31,934 nucleotides of DNA. It comes from Anaerolineales bacterium UBA2395. GTDB taxonomy: Bacteria > Chloroflexota > Anaerolineae > Anaerolineales > Villigracilaceae. Below the pieces are notes generated by a model. The model had not been told where the DNA came from. It saw only the letters and a program-made list of their open reading frames with translations, and searched no databases. The DNA is taken from the NCBI GenBank assembly GCA_002343775.1, contig DDSH01000033.1, positions 1,125-33,058 on the forward strand, read 5' to 3'. Each line of letters starts with the position of its first letter. Position 1 is the stretch's first letter. Positions 7,344-13,953 of this stretch are shown piece after piece. The translations under genes and the position numbers were made by a program.

Positions 7344-7769
7344 TTATATATCTACACATTCAATATTTATTTTCTTTACTTGGATAAAAATCTGGCAAAG
7401 AACTATTCCACGAGACTCTTCAACAGATCCAAGATACAATTCATTTTGGTTAATTTTCAAGCCAAACAAAACAGTGAAACACGAATTACATTCGGATACA
7501 AGACGATCATCATACTTAATTCTCATGCCAACTACATCCTTAATAGTCAGTATTGTGTCAGTCAGTTTTTGACTATAAATTGGGTGATCCTTCCAAAAGA
7601 AGGATTTCTTAACTTCTAGCAATTCTTTGCGTTGAATCAGTATTTCTACAAAACCTTTCGTCTCGTCATAATTAATTTTATCAAGACAAACTCTTGCTCC
7701 GTTTGTAAGTACGCAAAAAATATCGGAGATCGCTGGAATTGTCATGTGGGATTCGAAGTGCATCTTCAT
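7344..7769 (-). CDS. Hypothetical soluble protein, putative immunity protein
   Basis: The 141-residue product has no signal or membrane segment and looks like a small beta-rich fold (CVLTNGARVCLDKINYD, VEILIQRKELLEV, CFTVLFGLKI, GIVLCQIFIQVKKI). No family is recognised. The start (ATG AAG ATG) lies two bases after the stop of the Rhs tip at 7772-8500, so translation is probably coupled. Size, solubility and tight coupling fit a cytoplasmic immunity protein, but that is inference. Confidence 0.55.
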   Translation of the reverse strand: MKMHFESHMTIPAISDIFCVLTNGARVCLDKINYDETKGFVEILIQRKELLEVKKSFFWKDHPIYSQKLTDTILTIKDVVGMRIKYDDRLVSECNSCFTVLFGLKINQNELYLGSVEESRGIVLCQIFIQVKKINIECVDI

Positions 7770-7771
7770 CT

Positions 7772-8500
7772 TTACACCTTATGGCTTCCATACACGAAAG
7801 AACGGAAAAGTTTTTTCAAGATATATATGAAGATTAGCTGCGTATGGACGAACAGCACCAAAAGCAACAGTATGCCATACTGAATATGATTTCCAACATG
7901 TACTATATTCATGTTTTTAACTGTCTCTAACCCAATGTGCCATTCTGGACCGCCACGAGCAAAACCTTGAATAACAATAGGACTTGATATGGCGGCTGTA
8001 GCACAGCCAGCAATAAGTGCTGCACAAGCTAAAGCTGCCGATCCTATAGCTAACCCAAGATGTGCCCCTCCCCAACCTGCGAAATATATTAAAGCATAGG
8101 CTTCAGCTATTGCTGGTGTACCTGGAGTTGTCATAGTAATCCAAGCCTGACCAAAATTCTGCCAGCCTAACTCATAAGCCTCAAGTAAATTAACTGATTC
8201 TATGCAATTGCGACTTTGGCAACTTTCTTCATTATCAGCACTTTCTTCCTCGTCTTCTTCATCACCCTTATTACCGAAAATAACTGAACTACTTTGACTA
8301 TTTTCTAATCCACCTTCACAATCTTCCCTGTTATTGTTATCAATAAAATCGCAATAAGCATGCCCTGTTGGGTCATTGAAATTTAAAGGGCGGTTGCCTA
8401 CGTAAGAAAATCGATTCCACGCCTGCGGATTGGACGGGTCTGGAATCAGCGTATCTGGCTGGATGAAGCGGTTAAGATTAGGCGAAGTTAGTCCTCTATA
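7772..8500 (-). CDS. Silent Rhs C-terminal tip with hydrophobic Gly/Ala region
   Basis: The frame (242 residues) opens after a TAA at 8501-8503, three bases beyond the stop of the next gene. It starts SPNLNRFIQPDTLIPDP and NRFSYVGNRPLNFNDPTGH. After AYCDFIDNNN-type sequence shared with the tip at 9671-10441 comes a strongly acidic linker (GDEEDEEE). Then follows a helical Gly/Ala-rich segment (WGGAHLGLAIGSAALACAA), and an end with GGPEWHIGLETVKNMNIVHV, which recalls the H-rich C-termini of some Rhs toxins. The final ~40 residues are hydrophobic and basic (LLLLVLFVHTQL...), possibly a read-through of a frameshifted end. No start codon lies near the edge (first ATG at 8131, beyond the core). 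The coupled gene at 7344-7769 is the likely immunity gene. Confidence 0.7.
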   Translation of the reverse strand, partial: YRGLTSPNLNRFIQPDTLIPDPSNPQAWNRFSYVGNRPLNFNDPTGHAYCDFIDNNNREDCEGGLENSQSSSVIFGNKGDEEDEEESADNEESCQSRNCIESVNLLEAYELGWQNFGQAWITMTTPGTPAIAEAYALIYFAGWGGAHLGLAIGSAALACAALIAGCATAAISSPIVIQGFARGGPEWHIGLETVKNMNIVHVGNHIQYGILLLLVLFVHTQLIFIYILKKLFRSFVYGSHKV

Positions 8501-8503
8501 TTA

Positions 8504-8866
8504 TTATCCGTACATAATTTGGCAGATGAACGGTAAGCTCAAGATGACTGTAAGGACACCTGAATAGAATAGTATATTTTCAGATCCATATTTTGGGGCT
8601 TTTGTTCTTAGGTAATGAAATAGCCTATCATTATACTCTCTTACATGGTGATTACTTGTTTCGGGAAAATTCTCTCGGTAAGATCTTGCTGGTCCGCTAA
8701 GATATGAGCCCAAGGCGGTTGTTGATAGCCCTAAAAGAAAAAGCACCAAACCAAAATCAACTCTTAAGAGTAAGGCAAGGACAAGCGCACAGATAGTAAA
8801 GCCGATGCTCACCATAAAAATTTTTATCGTAAAGCCTTTCAGCCCCTTATTATTATCATATTCCAT
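8504..8866 (-). CDS. Small membrane protein of unknown function
   Basis: The 120-residue product has two adjacent hydrophobic helices near the N-terminus (about residues 14-33 and 37-55), a polar middle (RSYRENFPETSNHHVREYNDR cut by charged residues) and a third helix at the C-terminus (about 98-117). AAGGAAAG precedes the ATG, 11 bases after the CPBP gene stop, so both are one transcript unit. It may be a second immunity-type gene for the tip at 9671-10441. No family is recognised. Confidence 0.55.
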   Translation of the reverse strand: MEYDNNKGLKGFTIKIFMVSIGFTICALVLALLLRVDFGLVLFLLGLSTTALGSYLSGPARSYRENFPETSNHHVREYNDRLFHYLRTKAPKYGSENILFYSGVLTVILSLPFICQIMYG

Positions 8867-8877
8867 TTTAGCTTTCC

Positions 8878-9645
8878 TTAAGTCTGAAATGCAAATAGAA
8901 GATAATTGATGATGATATGAACGACTGCACTTAGTGCGATTGATTTTGTTCTAAAAACTATGTAACTCAAGATTAAACTTACAATAGGCAGTATTATCCA
9001 AAAAGCGACTGGGCTTATTGGCAAATAGTTAATATGAACCAGCCAAAATAATACTCCTTGAATAACAAAAGCAACTTGATTTCTAACACCAAAGGTAATT
9101 AAAATTCCTGTAAGTAGCCATCTAAATATAGATTCTTCATATATCGATATGGGGATAATTTCAAATATAAATTTAATTAGATTGCGGTCGAGAGAAATTT
9201 CGTTTTTAGCATATAAAACAAAACCAACACTAAAAGCTACGGTGAAAAATGAGATGATCACCCAATAGGTTTTGTTAATTGCTTTCAGACTTAAATAATC
9301 TTTGTATAAAAGAGGCAATATGCTAGCCAATGAAATGGCTGCAAAAAAAGTATACGGGAAATAATACAATTGCGATATTCCCCCAAATATAAAAATTAAC
9401 AGATAGTATTTATCAAGTCCTATGTATGGCGTTTGATCAATATTTATCGTGATGGCAATTGATAACAAAGGAAAAGTTAATAGTATTAGTAACCCGTAAA
9501 TCAAAACATTAGCGGTGCCAGAGTTGATGAATGTTACATTTGAAAATATTCCTGTCCGACTCGCGAAAATACTAAAGGAATTAATTACGACCAGAATAAT
9601 CAATGCACTAAATATGCTAATAGTAAAATATTTTTTCTTATTCAT
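8878..9645 (-). CDS. CPBP family intramembrane metalloprotease
   Basis: The 255-residue product is almost entirely transmembrane (about seven helices). It carries the CPBP (Abi/CAAX-prenyl protease-like) motifs in order: EESIFRW (motif 1, EExxxR), FWLVH (motif 2, FxxxH) and HIIIN near the C-terminus. Members cleave in the membrane; many bacterial members sit beside bacteriocins and give self-immunity. It starts 25 bases after the stop of the Rhs tip at 9671-10441 and is followed by a small membrane gene, so it is the immunity candidate for that tip. The family call is firm, the immunity role inferred. No strong ribosome binding site is visible upstream of the ATG. Confidence 0.8.
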   Translation of the reverse strand: MNKKKYFTISIFSALIILVVINSFSIFASRTGIFSNVTFINSGTANVLIYGLLILLTFPLLSIAITINIDQTPYIGLDKYYLLIFIFGGISQLYYFPYTFFAAISLASILPLLYKDYLSLKAINKTYWVIISFFTVAFSVGFVLYAKNEISLDRNLIKFIFEIIPISIYEESIFRWLLTGILITFGVRNQVAFVIQGVLFWLVHINYLPISPVAFWIILPIVSLILSYIVFRTKSIALSAVVHIIINYLLFAFQT

Positions 9646-9670
9646 AGACTACTCAAAAGGGATTTGATAA

Positions 9671-10441
9671 TTAACGTCTTGCACCGCCACTTGGTGAAAA
9701 ATATTCCAACTGCATTGGTTGGACTCCATAACTTTCAACTAACGGGTTTGGTTGTATGCCAGCTGGAGGAGCATGTCTTACGTCAAACAAAAATTGAACA
9801 AATTGTACAAAGCAATCAACATCCATCATACATTCATGTCCAGCATAAACTATTACATTTTCCGAAATTGGTGACCGATTAACTGAAAGCGTATTAGGCG
9901 TCATAGTTAGTGTGCCATATACTACGGTTTTAACTGGTTGACCTGAACACATTGAAGTTCCTGGCATGGGAGTTGGGCAAAACTCTGGTGTTGGCGTTGT
10001 AGTTGTCTTGGTTTGTGTAATTGTAATAGCTATACCAGTTGGTGTTGGGATATCAGTTATTGGTATTGAAACTGATGGCGTCTGTACATTAACAGGTTGA
10101 ATAACAGGGTCATTTTGGCGAACATCCCTGCCATTCCATTTTCCTCCACTACTCCTACTACTCTGACTTCGTACCAATCCGCCTTCGCAATCTTCCTTGT
10201 TATTATTATCAATAAAATCACAATATGCGTGTCCAGTTGGGTCATTGAAATTTACAGGTCGGTTGCCTACGTAAGAAAATCGATTCCACGCCTGTGGATC
10301 GGACGGGTCTGGAATGATCGTATCCGGTGTCGCGAACTGGTTTATACCAGGATTGTAATATCTGGCTCTGAGGAAAATTAACTGTGTGGAACACCCATAT
10401 TGTTCACTGTGAAATCGGAATTCCTCTTTACGAAACTTCCT
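9671..10441 (-). CDS. Silent Rhs C-terminal tip with Thr/Pro-rich linker and unknown end
   Basis: The open frame (256 residues) preserves more Rhs core than the others: HSEQYG, TQLIFLRARYYNPGINQF, PDTIIPDPSDPQ, then NRFSYVGNRPVNFNDPTGH. The frame opens after a TAA at 10442-10444 inside the end of the AbiEii gene, and Rhs similarity starts near 10413. After DFIDNNN there is a basic Ser-rich part, a Thr/Pro linker (TQTKTTTTPTPE) and a ~90-residue Cys-containing domain (PMPGTSMCSG, HECMMDVDCFVQFVQF). No catalytic motif is recognised. No ATG lies at the 5' edge. The CPBP protease gene follows at 8878-9645. The overlap with the AbiEii end means the junction formed by recombination into that gene's tail. 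Confidence 0.7.
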   Translation of the reverse strand, partial: RKFRKEEFRFHSEQYGCSTQLIFLRARYYNPGINQFATPDTIIPDPSDPQAWNRFSYVGNRPVNFNDPTGHAYCDFIDNNNKEDCEGGLVRSQSSRSSGGKWNGRDVRQNDPVIQPVNVQTPSVSIPITDIPTPTGIAITITQTKTTTTPTPEFCPTPMPGTSMCSGQPVKTVVYGTLTMTPNTLSVNRSPISENVIVYAGHECMMDVDCFVQFVQFLFDVRHAPPAGIQPNPLVESYGVQPMQLEYFSPSGGARR

Positions 10442-11057
10442 TTACCCATTTGAGAATGGTGCTTCTAATTTCCCTCCATGTAACATCCCAAAGCATCTTG
10501 GGCATACGTTCACTTTCCGCATCATCAAAATAGACAAGTCCATAGAGAACTGAGCCGATATCACGGATGCCGAACTTCTTTTGGTAAAAATCAAGCATTT
10601 GCGAAAGGGAAAAGGCTTTCTCCCCCAAGGCATAAATATCGCAAAAGTCTTTGCGCGCACCACGCTGGGCGATGGCAGAGAGCTTCATGCAAGCAAGATC
10701 TTCGAGTGAAGCAAGTGGGCAATTCATTTCGTTCCAGTGCTCAAGTGGCTTAAGAAGGGAATATTGATATTGCAGAAAGGTAACACGCACTCCTTTTACA
10801 CTTCCATGTAATGTACCAGGCGAAACCTGTTCGATTTCCAATTCAATATTGGAATTGCGGAGTGACTGGGCAAGTATCATCCCATCCGGAAAGGAATTAG
10901 GAGTGAACCAATCCAGGTCTACAGAGATACGGTGCGAGAGATGAATAGCAAGTGCAGTGCCACCGGCTAAATAGAATTTCCTAGGCGACATCTGTAAACC
11001 CAGGGATTTTAAAACGCTGATTTGTTTTTTGGGTAAACCTTCAATGGAATATTTCAT
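10428..11057 (-). CDS. AbiEii/COG2253-type nucleotidyltransferase, putative toxin
   Basis: The 209-residue product shows the signature of the AbiEii family: YLAGGTALAIHLSHRISVDL then DWFTP (GG..., HRxSxDxD type), and DLACMKLSAIAQRGARKDF with DIYAL. In the AbiE system the paralogue adds nucleotides to RNA and is held in check by a cognate antitoxin. I place the start at the ATG overlapping the stop of the preceding gene (ATGA at 11054-11057), giving MKYSIEGLPKK; an upstream in-frame start exists but would overlap the neighbour. The upstream DUF6922-type gene takes the antitoxin position. The last codons overlap the opening of the next Rhs tip. Confidence 0.8.
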   Translation of the reverse strand: MKYSIEGLPKKQISVLKSLGLQMSPRKFYLAGGTALAIHLSHRISVDLDWFTPNSFPDGMILAQSLRNSNIELEIEQVSPGTLHGSVKGVRVTFLQYQYSLLKPLEHWNEMNCPLASLEDLACMKLSAIAQRGARKDFCDIYALGEKAFSLSQMLDFYQKKFGIRDIGSVLYGLVYFDDAESERMPKMLWDVTWREIRSTILKWVKEVS

Positions 11058-11365
11058 CGATTTCCCCATACCCCATTTTGCGCAGCTTGTACCCATGTGT
11101 TGATCTGACTTGCGGGAAGATCATAAATCAGTCCCCAAAAACGAATCTGGCGCGGGGTGAGCCCTCTTCCTTTGTGGGCGATCAACCAGTTGCGAAGTTC
11201 CTGATCGCCAAACTGCTTGCGCATCCAGCAAACTGCATCCCATGAGCCAATTGAAAGCAATCGACGGATGATCAAATCTCTATCCCTCGCAATGGAAAGG
11301 CGGGCGAAAGGATAGTCCCAAAAAAAGGGACGAAGCATCTTGGGCAGGGTTGTTGTTGCTGGCAT
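11054..11365 (-). CDS. DUF6922-like protein, putative antitoxin to AbiEii partner
   Basis: The 103-residue product has the FFWDYPFARL...DRDLIIRRLL...GSWDAVCWMRKQFG pattern, followed by LTPRQIRFWGLI, which I recognise as the small DUF6922-type family found directly upstream of AbiEii nucleotidyltransferases. Its stop overlaps the next start by four bases (ATGA), so translation is coupled. The antitoxin role is inferred from this order; no DNA-binding motif is obvious. The gene stands without a clear promoter; 150 bases upstream begins an opposite-strand Rhs relic. Confidence 0.7.
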   Translation of the reverse strand: MPATTTLPKMLRPFFWDYPFARLSIARDRDLIIRRLLSIGSWDAVCWMRKQFGDQELRNWLIAHKGRGLTPRQIRFWGLIYDLPASQINTWVQAAQNGVWGNR

Positions 11366-11519
11366 ACACTAATTATAAGCGAGAACATAATTCAGCAACA
11401 TTGGAGATCCTGCCAATCGACAAGAAAGACTGGAGTGATCTTTTATGCAATGGTATTTTTCCACCATGTGGAGCATGGTGAGATACCCAAGAAGTAAATA
11501 GCAAACAAATCCGGTTTAA

Positions 11520-11714
11520 GGCGAACAATATGGGGATTCCAGACAGGCGCTGTTCCTCAAAGCTAAATACTACAATCCCACCGATGGCAGGTTCCAATCA
11601 CGAGATACGTGGAATGGGGATTTGAATCGTCCCTTGTCGCTGAATAGGCTGATGTATGTCGAGGGGAATTCGGTTTTTCCAGAAACTCATGGATGGCATT
11701 ATGTGCCAGAATAA
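11520..11714 (+). pseudogene. Rhs core tip relic on the plus strand
   Basis: A 64-residue open frame from just after a TAA reads GEQYG, then QALFLKAKYYNPTDGRF, QSRDTWNGDLNRPLSLNR and LMYVEGNSVF before a stop at 11712-11714. This is the standard Rhs core end (TGEQYD...LRARYY.P..GRF.S.D..., NRY.YV.GNP), but the final PSG block and any toxin are missing. It is oriented opposite to the rest of the array and its core subtype (RDTWNGD) differs from the QPDTIIPD subtype of the others, so it comes from a different Rhs gene. Confidence 0.75.
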
Positions 11715-12140
11715 ATTCTGCCAATAACCGCTTCAGTTTCGCACCCTCGACTTACAGGGCTTTCGTTTGGCATCATCCACTTGTAAACCACCGTATTTGC
11801 GCTGCCAGTGGCAGTCCGGATCGATCTGTTCGGGCTTTCTTCGGGTCGTCTAAGTTTCGCTCCTTTTTGAAGTACTCAACGCTCACTTTACTTGGTCACA
11901 TTTTCCCTGGCAGATCACATGACCCGTATTCAAAAAATTATCTTGCTTATCCTTAATTCAAACCAAATCTATTCTTCTTATCTTGACGGCATCAAATCCA
12001 CCATTGTGAAAGTCGCGCAAGGTACTTCGCATCCACTATCCTTAATCACAGAACACGAACCTGCTCACTACCCCGGACGAACACAAAACTCATAACCAGT
12101 GCTCAACCAAGCATAATCAGGCAGGATTTCCAGAAAAAAG
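11715..12140. other. Gene-free stretch between Rhs relic and tRNA fragment
   Basis: I see no supported gene here. The longest open frame is a 57-codon one (11922-12095, MTRIQKIILLILNS...), without a ribosome binding site or recognisable family. The sequence changes composition several times, in keeping with layered insertions. It ends at the break point of the tRNA fragment. Confidence 0.4.
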
Positions 12141-12197
12141 GGGTAGGCATCACGGTTCGGGTCCGTGAGGTCCGGGGTTCAAATCCCCGCACCCCGA
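12141..12197 (+). tRNA. 3' half of tRNA-Pro(CGG), truncated
   Basis: An anticodon arm CACGG-TTCGGGT-CCGTG (12151-12167; loop gives anticodon CGG, Pro) is followed by a short variable loop, a T arm CGGGG-TTCAAAT-CCCCG and the 3' acceptor strand CACCCCG with discriminator A. The 5' acceptor strand (CGGGGTG) and the left part of the D arm are absent; before 12141 the sequence is an unrelated A-rich run. The gene is therefore not functional. A tRNA 3' half with its own terminator is what site-specific integration of a mobile element into a tRNA leaves behind (attL/attR). Confidence 0.8.
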
Positions 12198-12212
12198 CTG
12201 CATTGCAAGCAA

Positions 12213-12240
12213 AGACTCCCAACCCGAGGGAGTCTTTTTG
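12213..12240 (+). terminator. Rho-independent terminator of the tRNA-Pro fragment
   Basis: Stem AGACTCCC/GGGAGTCT with a 7-base loop, followed by TTTTTG, 15 bases after the acceptor end. It was probably carried along with the tRNA fragment. Confidence 0.85.
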
Positions 12241-12247
12241 TTTTGAT

Positions 12248-12417
12248 CTAGGAGGGGATGAGAGTGTCTGCTAGCACGAACTGGTTTATACCAGTGCGGG
12301 GTCGTAGTGCCGAGAGTTGTACCAGAGCAAGTTAATGTAACTGTCAGAGTATTGTCCCGTGAAGGTAAACTTCGGCAAAGAATAGGCATGTGTGGTGGAT
12401 TGAGGCGCTGTCCGCAT
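12248..12417 (-). pseudogene. Frameshifted Rhs core tip relic
   Basis: On the minus strand an open frame from an ATG at 12417 reads TTHAYSLPKFTFTGQYSDSY, then INLLWYNSRHYDPAL, and stops at 12286. Shifting one frame continues the core as GINQFVLADTLIPS until a stop at 12248, next to the tRNA terminator. GINQF...DT.IP matches the tip at 9671-10441. It is thus an Rhs core end broken by one frameshift and cut off before the PTGH block. There is no toxin or partner. Confidence 0.7.
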
Positions 12418-12505
12418 TCTCAGCATCGCAGATTAAGTTGAGGGCATCCGCATCAATGACAAAAGTATTTATTTTTTTATCGCCTTCTAAGTAGTCGGTC
12501 GAAAG

Positions 12506-12856
12506 TTATTTTTTAGTCAATTTACCTAATATTTGTTTTCCTGCTTCTTCCCATTTTTCCAAAACAGTGAATTGCACTAATATTCCAGCAAGTAGCACAA
12601 AAAATAATGGTATTACCATGCAAAGTGTAAAAGTAAATATTGTAATAAGATTCCATTCCCGCCAAAATGTTTTCGGCGATTGGGTATAGAAAAATATAAG
12701 AAGCAGACTAATGCCAAATATTGTTCCGCCAGTTGCTGAAAATAAGGCTCTGTATACTTTACTTTTAGTTCTATTGAACATATGGGATAAGGATAAAATT
12801 AAACCTAAAAGTGCTGTAAGCCCAAATGCTAAATAAAAAATGTATTCTTCCTTCAT
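12506..12856 (-). CDS. Small membrane protein, putative immunity partner
   Basis: The 116-residue product has three hydrophobic segments (about residues 5-24, 42-55 and 69-95) and a basic soluble tail (EKWEEAGKQILGKLTKK). AGGCGGC precedes the ATG, 8 bases after the stop of the Rhs tip at 12865-13758. As with the other units this is the immunity position. No family is recognised; the role is inferred. Confidence 0.55.
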   Translation of the reverse strand: MKEEYIFYLAFGLTALLGLILSLSHMFNRTKSKVYRALFSATGGTIFGISLLLIFFYTQSPKTFWREWNLITIFTFTLCMVIPLFFVLLAGILVQFTVLEKWEEAGKQILGKLTKK

Positions 12857-12864
12857 TTTGCCGC

Positions 12865-13758
12865 CTATGGAATAGGTATTTTTATTGAACCTGTAAAAGT
12901 TATTGATGGCACGGGAATTTTTCCTCTATCATTTTGTACCGCTAAAGATTGAGCAGGCAAAGAAAGAGATACGGGTTGTGCCGCCCAACCTAAAGCTGTA
13001 AGTCCCTCAGCCAACATAACATTTCCAGATATCCGAAATTGCGAAGATATTGAGATATTGTTTTCAGATACAGTTAAGGTAGTAACATTTCTGTGAGATC
13101 CATCTTTTATTGCTTGAATTACTCCAATTTGTGTAGCAACGGTTGCAAATACATTTCCTGCAAATACTAATCCCCGTGTGGCGGGATTCCACTCACCCAT
13201 TATATACCCACCAGATGCACCTGTTGGATTTCCTTCAAATGTAAGTGTGCCTGCTGTACCGAGTGCTACATGCCCTAACACAATTATGCCAGCAATCGCA
13301 TCTAAAGTTAATGCGACTTCATCAAAAAATAGGGAAGCCGCTCCCCATTGACTAGATGAAAATGGCAAAATACGCTCTGCAAGTTCCATTGTGTCATATG
13401 TATAAGTATGAGATCGGTTTTGGTTTTGACTATTTTGCTCTTCCCCTCTTGGCGGTTTTGGCTTAGGCTGCTTGGGAGGGCTTGTGATGCTACCATTTGG
13501 TTTTCCTGGACAGTATTCATCGCTGTTTTTGTCACTTGAGCAACTAAAATGCCCACTCGGGTCAGTATATCGAATAGGATTATTTCGCACATAGGTGTAG
13601 CGGTCGTAGTCTTGTGAGTTGTATGGGTCTGGTACAATCGTGTCAGGTTGGGTCATGTGGTTAAGATAAGGGTCGTACCAGCGAGCGTTATAGAACATGA
13701 GACCGAAGTCGGCGGGGTATGAGTATCGTAGTCCACTTCCGTCATTCATTGCAACCAT
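12865..13758 (-). CDS. Rhs C-terminal tip with unknown effector domain
   Basis: This tip (297 residues from the ATG at 13758) keeps a longer core: MNDGSGLRYSYPADFGLMFY, NARWYDPYLNHMTQPDTIVP, then DRYTYVRNNPIRYTDPSGH. A Cys- and Pro-rich linker (SPPKQPKPKPPRGEE) follows. The ~180-residue C-terminal domain has hydrophobic Gly-rich stretches (LDAIAGIIVLGHVALGTAG) and a beta-looking end (SLSLPAQSLAV, ITFTGSIKIPIP). The frame is open further upstream to 13878, with LWGNSSAGQ directly before the ATG being Rhs-like too. So the true Rhs fragment begins before the ATG and this may also be a displaced tip, though it could be translated. No ribosome binding site is seen. The partner is the gene at 12506-12856. 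Confidence 0.7.
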   Translation of the reverse strand: MVAMNDGSGLRYSYPADFGLMFYNARWYDPYLNHMTQPDTIVPDPYNSQDYDRYTYVRNNPIRYTDPSGHFSCSSDKNSDEYCPGKPNGSITSPPKQPKPKPPRGEEQNSQNQNRSHTYTYDTMELAERILPFSSSQWGAASLFFDEVALTLDAIAGIIVLGHVALGTAGTLTFEGNPTGASGGYIMGEWNPATRGLVFAGNVFATVATQIGVIQAIKDGSHRNVTTLTVSENNISISSQFRISGNVMLAEGLTALGWAAQPVSLSLPAQSLAVQNDRGKIPVPSITFTGSIKIPIP

Positions 13759-13785
13759 CTGCCCGGCCGATGAATTCCCCCATAG

Positions 13786-13866
13786 CCCCGCCGCTCCCCT
13801 AACCCGGCGGGGTCCATTAGCAAACTTTGGTTCCCCACTGCGCCGCCGGTCCCCAAGTCCGGCGGC
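13786..13866. repeat. Two GC-rich hairpins at the edge of the array
   Basis: Inverted repeats CCCCGCCG/CGGCGGGG (13786-13812) and GCCGCCGG/CCGGCGGC (13842-13866) stand between the last Rhs tip and the divergent sigma factor gene. They mark the shift from AT-rich array to GC-rich core DNA. They could insulate transcription, but lack a T-run for a classic terminator. Confidence 0.5.
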
Positions 13867-13941
13867 TTCCTCTACATCTTATATACCCGCCCGGTTCGAT
13901 TTTCTTCCATTTTCAGAAGACCAATTTGCGCCTGCGCTGGG

Positions 13942-13947
13942 TATAAT
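13942..13947 (+). promoter_or_regulatory. -10 element for the sigma factor operon, leaderless start
   Basis: A perfect TATAAT lies only six bases upstream of the GTG start at 13954. Transcription would begin at or next to the start codon, giving a leaderless message. No convincing -35 box is visible 17 bases upstream and there is no ribosome binding site. Confidence 0.55.
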
Positions 13948-13953
13948 TCCCCC

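Noticed and set aside
11922..12095. 57-codon plus-strand open frame MTRIQKIILLILNS...
   Set aside because: No ribosome binding site, no family and a composition that changes part way.
12150..12389. 79-codon minus-strand open frame
   Set aside because: It runs antisense through the tRNA-Pro fragment and terminator and then through the Rhs relic in the wrong frame; it is an artefact.
12418..12480. Minus-strand TFVIDADALNLICDAE, like the VIDADALNLL motif of NAD(P)H-hydrate dehydratase
   Set aside because: Only about a dozen residues match and stops lie on both sides; too short to call even as a relic, though it may be a scrap of such a gene.
13786..13866. CRISPR-like repeated GC hairpins
   Set aside because: Only two unlike hairpins and no repeat-spacer pattern; no cas gene anywhere in the window.
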